Positions 27,450 through 35,129 of a DNA stretch of 64,000 bases are shown here, one piece after another. Within the stretch, counting starts at the first letter, position 1. Each line of letters starts with the position of its first letter. The translations under genes and the position numbers were made by a program. The notes under the pieces were generated by a model, which was not told the DNA's origin, searched no databases, and saw nothing but the letters and a program-made list of their open reading frames with translations. The DNA is from Geobacter sp. (GTDB taxonomy: Bacteria > Desulfobacterota > Desulfuromonadia > Geobacterales > Pseudopelobacteraceae): NCBI GenBank assembly GCA_003574895.1, contig PJFB01000018.1:1-64000 (forward strand), given 5' to 3'.

Positions 27450-28874
27450 ATGAGCACCGCAAACAGCGCCATGTATCCGATTCTCCTGGTGGACGACGAA
27501 GAAGAAATCCTGTTCAGCATGAGCATCATGTTCCGCACCGAGGGGGTCGGCAATGTCCTGACTGAAAACAACAGCAGGAACGTGATGGCTCTTTTAGAAA
27601 AACATGATATCGCCCTGATAATTCTCGATCTCAGCATGCCGGTTTTATCCGGTTATGAGCTTCTCAAGGAAATTGCCTCCAATTATCCCCATATTCCGGT
27701 CATTATCATGACTGCGGCCAATGAGCTTGAGATGGCGGTTGATTGTATGAAGGCCGGCGCCTTTGATTACTTTGTCAAGCCGGCGGAAAAGGACCGCTTG
27801 CTGGCCAGCACCAGAAGGGCCTTGGAAATGCACGCATTGCGTAATCAGGTTACGCTGCTCACGGAACAGCTGCTGTCCGATCGCTTGGAGCCGGACCGGG
27901 CATTTGCGCCGATAGTCACCCGAAGCCCGAAAATGAGGGGTATTTTTCGCTACCTGACGGCTGTTGCCGGAACCGGGCAACCGGTGCTTATTTGTGGGGA
28001 AACCGGGGTGGGGAAGGAACTGGTTGCCCGGTCGATTCATGATTCAAGCAGCCGCCAAGGACCGTTCGTGGCGGTTAACATCGCCGGCCTGGACGACCAG
28101 ATGTTCGCTGACACCCTGTTCGGGCATTGCAAGGGCGCCTTTACCGGCGCTGACCAGACCCGAGAAGGTTTGATCGCCAAGGCTTCTGGCGGCACCCTGT
28201 TTCTCGATGAGATCGGTGATCTTCCCCAGTTGGCCCAAATCAAGCTTCTGAGGCTGCTCCAGGAACAGGAATATTATCCGCTGGGAACGGACATTCCGAA
28301 GAAATGCGATGCCCGCATTATCCTGGCGACCAACAAGGATTTGGCCACGATGATGTCGGAGGGAGTTTTCAGGAAAGATCTTTATTATCGCATCAGCGCC
28401 CACCAGGTACGCATTCCCCCCCTCAGGGAACGCCTGGAAGACATACCGCTGCTGCTGGATTATTTTCTGGATGAAGCAGCCGAAACCTTGAATAAGGCAA
28501 GACCGACCCATTCCGCCGAACTGTGCAGTTATCTCTCGGCCTATGATTTTCCGGGCAATATTCGCGAGCTCAGGGCCATGATCCTCGATGCCGTGGCATG
28601 TCATGCAAAAGGGATGCTTTCCCTGGCAAGCTTCAGAAAGCTTGTGGGGCACAGGGGAGTTTCTTCACAGGCAGACCCGCTGGTTTTTCTCAGGGATATT
28701 CGTAGCGGCAACGCAGGTACCTGTTGCATGCCGACTCTGAAGGATACCGAGGATGCCCTGGTCGCCCATGCACTGAGCCTGGCAGGCGGCAATCAGGGGA
28801 TTGCCGCGTCCTACCTGGGAATCACGCGCCAGGCTTTGAACAAGCGGCTGTCCAGAAAAAATGACCGCAAATAG
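27450..28874 (+). CDS. Sigma-54-dependent response regulator (NtrC family)
   Basis: 474 residues. Receiver domain (1-120) with LLVDDEEE and acceptor Asp in LIILDLSMPVLSG; AAA+ domain with Walker A GETGVGKEL, the sigma-54 contact loop GAFTGAD and Walker B GGTLFLDEIGDL; and a Fis-type helix-turn-helix near the end (AASYLGITRQALNKRL). AAAGGAG sits before the ATG at 27450. It activates sigma-54 promoters when phosphorylated. The upstream kinase is its probable partner; the sigma-54-like site upstream of the che operon is one possible target, though this is only inference. Confidence 0.94.
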   Translation: MSTANSAMYPILLVDDEEEILFSMSIMFRTEGVGNVLTENNSRNVMALLEKHDIALIILDLSMPVLSGYELLKEIASNYPHIPVIIMTAANELEMAVDCMKAGAFDYFVKPAEKDRLLASTRRALEMHALRNQVTLLTEQLLSDRLEPDRAFAPIVTRSPKMRGIFRYLTAVAGTGQPVLICGETGVGKELVARSIHDSSSRQGPFVAVNIAGLDDQMFADTLFGHCKGAFTGADQTREGLIAKASGGTLFLDEIGDLPQLAQIKLLRLLQEQEYYPLGTDIPKKCDARIILATNKDLATMMSEGVFRKDLYYRISAHQVRIPPLRERLEDIPLLLDYFLDEAAETLNKARPTHSAELCSYLSAYDFPGNIRELRAMILDAVACHAKGMLSLASFRKLVGHRGVSSQADPLVFLRDIRSGNAGTCCMPTLKDTEDALVAHALSLAGGNQGIAASYLGITRQALNKRLSRKNDRK

Positions 28875-29003
28875 TATAAAGCCGCCAGTCAGGCTTGGTG
28901 CCCAGCCAGTTCCATTCACTCCCCATAGTCCGGTTTTCCAAGTTCCCCAATCCCTCCACCCGTAGTCACCACCTATCGTCTGTCGATTTATCGGTGTTTC
29001 AAG

Positions 29004-29033
29004 GCCGGATAATCCGGCAGCCCGCTTTTTTCC
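29004..29033 (+). terminator. Probable terminator after the NtrC-type regulator
   Basis: GCCGGAT/ATCCGGC hairpin (29004-29018) followed within a few bases by a run of six T. It separates the regulator gene from flgD. The remaining gap 28875-29132 shows no gene. Confidence 0.55.
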
Positions 29034-29132
29034 TTATTTGTTGCACATTGGCTGCACATTCTCCTGATATTGAAGACACGGCAGTAGTTTCCAGTAGTGC
29101 TGTCGGTGAAATCCAGAAAGGGGAGGGTGATC

Positions 29133-29795
29133 ATGATAACCGATGTCACGGCAACGGCAAGCACCACATCAGCTTCTGATTCAATGAAAGAATCAATCGG
29201 CTTGAACAAGGATGATTTTCTTAAGCTCTTCATTACCCAACTGCAGTACCAGGATCCGCTCAATCCCCAGGACTCGTCTGAGTTTGTCAGCCAGTTGGCC
29301 CAGTTAACCCAGGTGGAGCAGGCCTACAACACCAATACCAACCTGGAGAGCCTGCTGGCGGCCCAAAACAACTCCATGTCCATGTCGGCCGTATCATTTA
29401 TCGGTAAAACAGTGACGGCCCTTGGTAATTCCATCCCCTATGACGGTACGTCGTCTGCTGTCATCAACTTCAATCTGCCAGATTCGGTTTCTGCGGCAAC
29501 CCTATCGATCAGTGATTCTTCCGGAAACATCGTCAGGAGCTACGCCCTGGATTCCATGGCGGCAGGGGACGGAAGTTGTACCTGGGATGGCAAGGACAGT
29601 GACGGGAATGCCCTTGCGGCGGGCAACTATACGTATGGGATTGTTGCCACGGGCATTGACGGCAGTAGCGTCACGGCAACCACCTATACGACCGGCACCA
29701 TAAGCGGAGTATCCTTTGCTTCCGATACACCCTCGGTAACCGTTGGCAGCCAATCGTATCCACTTACGGACATAGTGAACATTCAGGCAGTTTGA
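29133..29795 (+). CDS. flgD: FlgD-type flagellar hook capping (scaffold) protein
   Basis: 220 residues from the ATG at 29133, preceded by GGGAGGG; the longer frame is not needed. The N-terminal FlgD signature is clear: KDDFLKLFITQLQYQDPLNP then DSSEFVSQLAQLTQVEQ. The second half has the FlgD Ig-like/tudor region with SGNIVRS and WDGKDSDGNALAAGNYTY. FlgD is exported and caps the growing hook. Here it stands alone, without hook genes on either side, so it is either an extra copy or a displaced member of the flagellar set. Confidence 0.92.
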   Translation: MITDVTATASTTSASDSMKESIGLNKDDFLKLFITQLQYQDPLNPQDSSEFVSQLAQLTQVEQAYNTNTNLESLLAAQNNSMSMSAVSFIGKTVTALGNSIPYDGTSSAVINFNLPDSVSAATLSISDSSGNIVRSYALDSMAAGDGSCTWDGKDSDGNALAAGNYTYGIVATGIDGSSVTATTYTTGTISGVSFASDTPSVTVGSQSYPLTDIVNIQAV

Positions 29796-29823
29796 ATTTT
29801 AATCAACTCAGAGGGACCGAATC

Positions 29824-30609
29824 ATGTCAAAACCGTATGTAGTTATTGCAACGCCCTGTTTTGGGGGTCTTTTGTCGCAAGCCTATATGCTCTCCATAAT
29901 GCGTATGATGACCAGTTTTGGAGATCAGATCGAGCTCTCCCTGATGCTGCTCGGCAATGACGCCTTGATCACCCGCTCCCGCGCGACACTGGTCGGCAAA
30001 TTCCTGGATGACCATCGTGCCAGCCACCTCTTGTTTATCGACAGTGATATAGCGTTCGATCCGGAACAGTTTGTCAGGCTGTTCCGGGCAGACAAGGATT
30101 TTGCCGCCGCCATGTATCCGATCAAGGAATTTGACTGGAATCGCCTGCCGCTACGCCATGCGAAAGGCGAATCCTTTCTCAACGCGGGCCTTAACTATGT
30201 AGGCACATTGTGCACCGGCAGCGATCTGAAAGTCGACTCCGATTTTGCAACCGCCCGCTATGCCGGGGCCGGGTTTCAGCTTATCAAAAGGTGCGTGCTG
30301 GAACGGATGATTGCTGCTTACCCTGAGCTCAAATACAGTAAGATCCATGCTCAAACCACGGAAGCTCCGAGCAAGGATAACCTTTACGCATTGTTTGATC
30401 CGTTCGTGGATAAGGAAACCGGGGAATATCTAAGCGAAGACTACGCTTTCTGCAAAAGATACCGGGATATCGGGGGGGAAATCTGGCTGGACCTGAAAAG
30501 CAAGCTCACCCATGTCGGTGCTAACGACTATTGCGGCGACAGTTCCATGCGTTTCCAGGATTATTGTCCATCAACCATGGATAATCGCCTTTCGGGCAGC
30601 CCGAATTAA
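29824..30609 (+). CDS. Glycosyltransferase-like protein (GT-A type fold)
   Basis: 261 residues. No signal peptide. The opening VVIATPCFGGLLSQAY, the segment ITRSRATLVGKFLDD and the DXD-like LLFIDSDIAFDPEQF match GT-A glycosyltransferases that work on nucleotide sugars in the cytoplasm. The C-terminal YLSEDYAFCKRYRDIGG is the usual acceptor-side signature of this class. GAGGGA precedes the ATG. It lies 28 bases after flgD on the same strand, so glycosylation of a flagellar or surface protein is a fair guess but not shown. Confidence 0.75.
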   Translation: MSKPYVVIATPCFGGLLSQAYMLSIMRMMTSFGDQIELSLMLLGNDALITRSRATLVGKFLDDHRASHLLFIDSDIAFDPEQFVRLFRADKDFAAAMYPIKEFDWNRLPLRHAKGESFLNAGLNYVGTLCTGSDLKVDSDFATARYAGAGFQLIKRCVLERMIAAYPELKYSKIHAQTTEAPSKDNLYALFDPFVDKETGEYLSEDYAFCKRYRDIGGEIWLDLKSKLTHVGANDYCGDSSMRFQDYCPSTMDNRLSGSPN

Positions 30610-30657
30610 AGGATATTGCAGATTCATGCGCCTGCCGCACAACAGGGGCCATTTCCC

Positions 30658-31629
30658 TCAAACATGGTTCCGCAGCATTAGCTCCGCCGGATGGGGGGAG
30701 AGATAGTGCTGTTGCTGCAGGTACTCCTGGCCGTATTTGGTTATGTAATGCTTCATCAGTGTCAGCGGTACTACCAGCGGGACCAGGCTGTGGTGGTATT
30801 GTTCGATGACCTCCAATAGCTCGCTCTTTTCCGCCGGACTCAACTCCTTCTTGAAGTAGCCCATGATGTGCTGCAGCACGTTGCAGTTCTTGCTGGCCGT
30901 GGCATTCAGGGCCAAGGCTTTCATGGAAAGCGCCTCGTAGCGCTGCAGAAGCTCTTCCTTCTTCATCTCGCGGCCGTGGGCCACAAGACTCCCCAACTCT
31001 CGATAGATGGCCGGGCTATGGGCCATGATCTGCAGCTTGCAGCGGGTGTGGAAGGCCACCAATTCACCCAATCCGGTAGCGGAGCGCAAGAATTCCCTCC
31101 AGCGGGCCTTGGCAAAGACCCGTTCGATGAAGTTTTCCCTGATGATCGGGTCGTTGAGCCTTCCTTCCTCTTCCAGTGGCAGCAACGGGAATTGCCGGGC
31201 CATGGCGGCGGCAAAAAGGCCGCTGCCGGTTTTGGCCGGCATGCCGCCAGCGGAGTAGACCTTGACCCGGAAGAGTCCCGAACTGGGCGAGTTTTTTTTG
31301 AAGATGAAGCCGCACAGCTCTTCAGCAGCCAGCTCCGCGAGCCTCCTGTTGCAGAAGGAGAGCATCTGATCCGTCTTGTCGATGCGGCTCCTGTTGGTAA
31401 CGAGCCGCGGACTGGCCGGGTCGCCTTCCAGGCGCATGGCCTCTCTGGGGATGGTCATGCCGCACTCCACCTCCGGACAGACCGGCAGGATGCGGAAGAA
31501 CCGCCCCAAGGTATCGCTGATGTAGTGGTCATGCTTGTGCCCCCCGTCGTAGCGGACTCTGTGCCCCAGCAGGCAGGCGCTGACGCCGATGGTGATGGTG
31601 CTCTCCCTGTTTCCTTCATAAATATCCAC
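30658..31629 (-). CDS. DUF523-DUF1722 protein (YbgA-like)
   Basis: About 323 residues. N-terminal DUF523 domain (about 10-150) starts with IGVSACLLGHRVRYDGGHK and has the conserved KKNSPSSGL. The C-terminal DUF1722/YbgA-like half (about 185-315) contains FHTRCKLQIMAHSP, ALNATASKNCNVLQHIMGYFK and the final QYLSPHP. A GTG at 31629 with GGGAGG upstream is a better start than the ATG at 31659, which lacks a site. Homologues often lie next to photolyase genes in bacteria. Here the next gene upstream is UvsE, which supports a link to DNA damage repair. Biochemical role is not known to me. Confidence 0.88.
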   Translation of the reverse strand: MDIYEGNRESTITIGVSACLLGHRVRYDGGHKHDHYISDTLGRFFRILPVCPEVECGMTIPREAMRLEGDPASPRLVTNRSRIDKTDQMLSFCNRRLAELAAEELCGFIFKKNSPSSGLFRVKVYSAGGMPAKTGSGLFAAAMARQFPLLPLEEEGRLNDPIIRENFIERVFAKARWREFLRSATGLGELVAFHTRCKLQIMAHSPAIYRELGSLVAHGREMKKEELLQRYEALSMKALALNATASKNCNVLQHIMGYFKKELSPAEKSELLEVIEQYHHSLVPLVVPLTLMKHYITKYGQEYLQQQHYLSPHPAELMLRNHV

Positions 31630-31735
31630 GGCTTGGCCTCCCTTGTCGTATCGCATCATTGGGTCGTTACTTTGATTCCATGGGGCGGTGGCCGCAAGCG
31701 GTATCCGCTGCCTGCGGCTCTTCTCCCCGCCCTGT

Positions 31736-32650
31736 TCAGCTCACGGGCCGGGTCATTTTCAGGTCAGCCATCAGCTTGATCACCGCCAGCTCCTTGGCCT
31801 TGGCTTCAACATCCACAGTCATTTCCCGCCCCAGCCAGGACTCGGGCAGATCCGCGGGATCGATGTAGTCGGCATGCGGTTTCGGATCGCCCCCATGCCA
31901 GCCGTTGCGGGGCGATGAGATATGGCAGTGCTGTTCCAGTCCTGCCGCCTGCCAGGTGTCTCCCGCCAGCGTGGTTGCCTCTGTCAACGACAGGCCGTCC
32001 GGCTTGCAGCGATGGTGATGAACATCATACACCAGGGGAATGGAGAGGTGTTCGCAAAGTGGCAGAAGGTCTCTGGGAGAGTAGCTGACATCGTCGTTTT
32101 CCAGTGTCAGGCGGCTTCTGACCGACTCCGGCAGATCCGGGAAAGCGTTGCGGAAACGCCGCAGGGCTTGCTGCTTATCGCCATAGACCCCGCCGGCATG
32201 GATATTGATCATCCCGGCCCCTACCGCTTCGGCCAGCATGCCTTGAAATTCCAGTTCACGGATGGAATTTTCCAGTACTTTCGCAGTAGGTGACGACAGC
32301 AGGACGAACTGGTCGGGATGGAAGCTGAGCCGGATATTATGCTGCCTGGCAAATTGCCTGCTTCTTTCCAGCAGTTGCACGATAGCCGCCTGGTCCGGCA
32401 GGTCCTCCAACCGGTAACCCACATCCGGGTGCGTCATGCGGGGGAAAAGCGGCGACATGATCCGAAAGGCGCCAATGCCCAGCCTTTGCACTGTTTCCAG
32501 CGCCTGGCACAGGCTTCCGGCATTGTGGACGCAAATCCCGGATAGCCTTTGCAGCTGTTGCTCCCGATGGAGTCGCAACAAAGTCTTTGCCGTGACTGTC
32601 CGAAACGAAACCGGTTCTTTGATAAAAAGGCAGCAAAGGCCTAAACGCAT
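31736..32650 (-). CDS. uvsE: UV damage endonuclease UvsE/UvdE
   Basis: 304 residues, the usual length of the family. Start MRLGLCCLF, then VHNAGSLCQAL, FRIMSPLFPRMTHP, IRLSFHPDQFVLLSSP, NIHAGGVYGDK, LTLENDDVSYSP, VYDVHHHRC and HISSPRNGWHGG. These carry the His, Glu and Asp residues that bind metals in this TIM-barrel endonuclease. It cuts DNA 5' to UV photoproducts. AAAGGA precedes the ATG. It lies between the DUF155 gene and the DUF523/DUF1722 gene in the same direction. Confidence 0.95.
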   Translation of the reverse strand: MRLGLCCLFIKEPVSFRTVTAKTLLRLHREQQLQRLSGICVHNAGSLCQALETVQRLGIGAFRIMSPLFPRMTHPDVGYRLEDLPDQAAIVQLLERSRQFARQHNIRLSFHPDQFVLLSSPTAKVLENSIRELEFQGMLAEAVGAGMINIHAGGVYGDKQQALRRFRNAFPDLPESVRSRLTLENDDVSYSPRDLLPLCEHLSIPLVYDVHHHRCKPDGLSLTEATTLAGDTWQAAGLEQHCHISSPRNGWHGGDPKPHADYIDPADLPESWLGREMTVDVEAKAKELAVIKLMADLKMTRPVS

Positions 32651-32780
32651 ACTACCATCCTTTGGAGGGTAAAATTCCCTGACTCATAAGTTAGCCATAG
32701 AGTGGTCCAATGTCATCATCATTATGGCTTGAACATGTTGACAAGCGGTTGCCGGTGGCTGTATGGACATGATGCCAGGG

Positions 32781-33602
32781 TTAATGCCCCCGAACGAGTT
32801 CCAGTATGTAAAGGATGATCTCGATGGCGATCAGGATTATGATAATCCATTCAAGGCGGGCGGAACGACGGGCATGGGAGATGCTGGAGAAGACATCGGT
32901 CATGTCCAGCAGCGTTTCCGACTTGTGTTTGATCTCCTGGTAGCGCTGGTTCAGTTCAAAAAGACGCGCCATGGTGAGGTAGAGCCGGTCGGCTTCCGGA
33001 TCGTCCCAGGTGATGTCCGGCTTGTCCAGAACCATGATGTGTGCAATGGACGTATATTTGAAGCCCAGGATGGACGACGCCAATCGCGCCATGTCGCGGT
33101 CGGGGAGTTCCAGGGTGCCTTTTCCCAGGTTGGCGATAAGTACCTCTACCTCGTCAAAGACGGCATCGACCCGCTCCTCGATCCGCTCCAGCGCCACCGA
33201 CTTGGCGATGACAAAGCAGATAATATCGATAAACGCCTGATTGTAGTTCTGCATGACGGCATAGTCGTTGGTAATGGCGGCTTCGCGGGCCGCATCGATC
33301 TCCAGCTGGTACTCTTCCCGATATGCCAGCTGCGGCGGGATCTTCACCACATCCACATGCTGCTTCAGGCCATCCAGAAACCGGGCGATGATGTCGCCGG
33401 AACAGTTGAGAAATACCGCGCAGCCGAAATAGAAGAGGTAGGCCCACTCCCTGTCACCAACCGCGGCCGGCGCAAAGGTCACCGCATTGAGTTTCATCGG
33501 TTCTTCCCAGCGGTATCGGCGCGATATCCCCAGTACGTTGGCCAGTCGGTTCAAGTCGAGTTCGCCACCAAAGGCAAAGGCATTGAAAGAGTAAGTCTCC
33601 AT
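32781..33602 (-). CDS. RMD1/DUF155 (YagE) family membrane protein
   Basis: 273 residues. DUF155 features: opening YSFNAFAFGG, the strand WAYLFYFGCAVFLNCS, the central helix region with QRYQEIKHKSETLLDMTDVFSS and a C-terminal membrane helix (about 247-268). Homologues in yeast (Rmd1/Rmd8) and bacteria are membrane-anchored with unknown biochemistry. GAGG precedes the ATG at 33602. About 130 bases separate it from uvsE downstream. Confidence 0.88.
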   Translation of the reverse strand: METYSFNAFAFGGELDLNRLANVLGISRRYRWEEPMKLNAVTFAPAAVGDREWAYLFYFGCAVFLNCSGDIIARFLDGLKQHVDVVKIPPQLAYREEYQLEIDAAREAAITNDYAVMQNYNQAFIDIICFVIAKSVALERIEERVDAVFDEVEVLIANLGKGTLELPDRDMARLASSILGFKYTSIAHIMVLDKPDITWDDPEADRLYLTMARLFELNQRYQEIKHKSETLLDMTDVFSSISHARRSARLEWIIIILIAIEIILYILELVRGH

Positions 33603-33704
33603 ACATCCTCGCTTGCATAGGTTGTTACGATATTATCACCATATTCCCATGTGTCATCAAAACAGACTGTGGTTATGGCTGAAACCCTGATGGGGACATA
33701 AGAA

Positions 33705-33733
33705 AACCCCCACTGATTATCTCGGTGGGGGTT
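33705..33733 (-). terminator. Strong terminator hairpin, best on the minus strand
   Basis: AACCCCCAC (33705-33713) pairs with GTGGGGGTT (33725-33733). On the minus strand the stem is followed by a T-rich tail; on the plus strand the T run comes a few bases later. It would end a short minus-strand transcript from the small ORF at 33805-33891. Confidence 0.75.
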
Positions 33734-33804
33734 CGGTTTTATGACTCTGTGATTCCTTTTCAGGAAGGTATCCGATTCTATTTTCAATCGGATCTAAGTA
33801 CATC

Positions 33805-33891
33805 CTATTTCAGGTGGAAGCCCGGTGGAGTATCGTCCATATGAATCTCAAAGCCTCCTCTGAATGGTTTGTACTTCGTCCTTCTGATCAT
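33805..33891 (-). CDS. Possible 28-residue small protein
   Basis: A short minus-strand frame from ATG at 33891 to TAG at 33805. It codes a basic start (IRRTKYKPF) and a Gly/His/Asp/Pro-containing end (HMDDTPPGFHLK). No convincing ribosome site is seen. It is followed about 70 bases later by the strong terminator hairpin at 33705-33733, so a short transcript is plausible. I do not recognise it. It could be a remnant of a mobile element, because a transposase fragment lies nearby on the same strand. Confidence 0.35.
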   Translation of the reverse strand: MIRRTKYKPFRGGFEIHMDDTPPGFHLK

Positions 33892-34031
33892 ATAATAACA
33901 TTCGAAATCCGAAATTACAGTCTATTGAAAATTATTTTGTACGAGTATACTGAAAAATTGTGAGCCTACCTTGACTCAACGATATTGGCCGTTCCTGAAG
34001 TAACCCCCAAAACCTCTTTGCTCTCCTCTGT

Positions 34032-34195
34032 TCAATTGAATCGGCACCAGTATTTTGAGTTGCGGCGCCAGGCGGCAATCAACTGCGCATTAAATACCGG
34101 ATCGGCGTGCATCCCGGGCTCCATTGACCAACCGATGACCTGCCGTGAAAACAGGCCGATCACAATGACCATGCGCTCAAAATATGTTTGAACGT
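34032..34195 (-). pseudogene. Fragment of IS3-family transposase (integrase core)
   Basis: On the minus strand about 53 codons read ERMVIVIGLFSRQVIGWSM followed by ADPVFNAQLIAAWRRNSK and a stop. This matches the rve integrase core of IS3-type OrfB proteins (VVIDLFSRQVIGWSM..., ALLMAVWRRKP). Neither the rest of the core nor the DDE residues beyond this part are present, and the stop comes just after the WRR segment. No terminal inverted repeats were found. A longer open frame that runs on into the next gene is an antisense shadow of the lipid kinase. Confidence 0.65.
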
Positions 34196-34262
34196 TATCG
34201 TAACAGCATCGTAGCCTTGCAGACATGTATTGCCAACAAATTGATGCTAGAGATATTCGTTG

Positions 34263-35129
34263 ATGAAAACCTTCCTGTTTGTTAATCCTCTTTCCGGCCG
34301 TTATGCCGGGCGCCGCATCAACCTTGCAGTCAATCGACTGAATGCGGCAGGTCTTGCGCCAACCGTCTTCACGGTAACTACACCTGCCGATGCTCTGCCC
34401 CATTGCCGCATAATCAATGAAGCAGCGGCTCGGCCCCTTGTAATTGTGGCTGCCGGCGACGGCACCGTTAATGCGGTGGTCAACGGGCTGTTGCCTGGCA
34501 CGGCCACCCTGGCTGTTCTTCCCATGGGGACGTCCAACGTGCTTGCCGCGGAGATCGGGGTCGGTTCGGTTGAGGATGGCCTGCAGCGGATCGTGGCCGG
34601 TAAGACGCGGCAATTGTCGGTGGGGGTGCTGGAACTGGAAAACGCCAGCTATCGGTTTGTGCTTATGGCCGGTGTTGGCATCGATGGTGCGGTCGTCAGG
34701 GATGTGTGGCCCTTGGGAAAGCGGTTCCTGAAGCAAGGTGCCTATGCTCTGTCTGCCCTTAACTGCTGTCTGAAGTGGAGCCGGGACATGCTCGAAGTCG
34801 TCACGCCGGAGCGGTCGGTAGCCTGCCACAGCGCCATCGTCTGCAACGCTTCGTGCTATGGCGGCGATTTCATCATAGCCCCGGAAAGCAGTCCATTCTC
34901 GCCCCAACTGACAGCGGTCTGCATATCTGACAATCGACGCCGGACCTATTTGCACCTTGCGCTCCAGCTGTTCGCGGGAAGGGCCGGCATGAGCCGGGAA
35001 CTGGTTCGCATCCCGGCAGATGTGATCGAGATTAGGGGAACCAAGCCGATCCAGATCGACGGCGACTTTGTCGGCTACAGTCCGGCAAAGCTGACGACGG
35101 TGGCCGATTTTGCCCATATCATCGTCTGA
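34263..35129 (+). CDS. Diacylglycerol-kinase-like lipid kinase (YegS/BmrU family)
   Basis: About 288 residues. DAGK catalytic domain with FLFVNPLSGRYAG, the nucleotide motif AAGDGTVNAVVNGLL and AVLPMGTSNVLA; the C-terminal substrate domain has LMAGVGIDG and IQIDGDFVG near the end. Such enzymes phosphorylate diacylglycerol or related lipids, or sphingosine-like bases in some groups. The start is the ATG at 34263, with an alternative TTG one codon earlier. It overlaps the next gene's longest frame, and the following genes handle glycans, so a lipid or glycolipid role is reasonable. Confidence 0.9.
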   Translation: MKTFLFVNPLSGRYAGRRINLAVNRLNAAGLAPTVFTVTTPADALPHCRIINEAAARPLVIVAAGDGTVNAVVNGLLPGTATLAVLPMGTSNVLAAEIGVGSVEDGLQRIVAGKTRQLSVGVLELENASYRFVLMAGVGIDGAVVRDVWPLGKRFLKQGAYALSALNCCLKWSRDMLEVVTPERSVACHSAIVCNASCYGGDFIIAPESSPFSPQLTAVCISDNRRRTYLHLALQLFAGRAGMSRELVRIPADVIEIRGTKPIQIDGDFVGYSPAKLTTVADFAHIIV

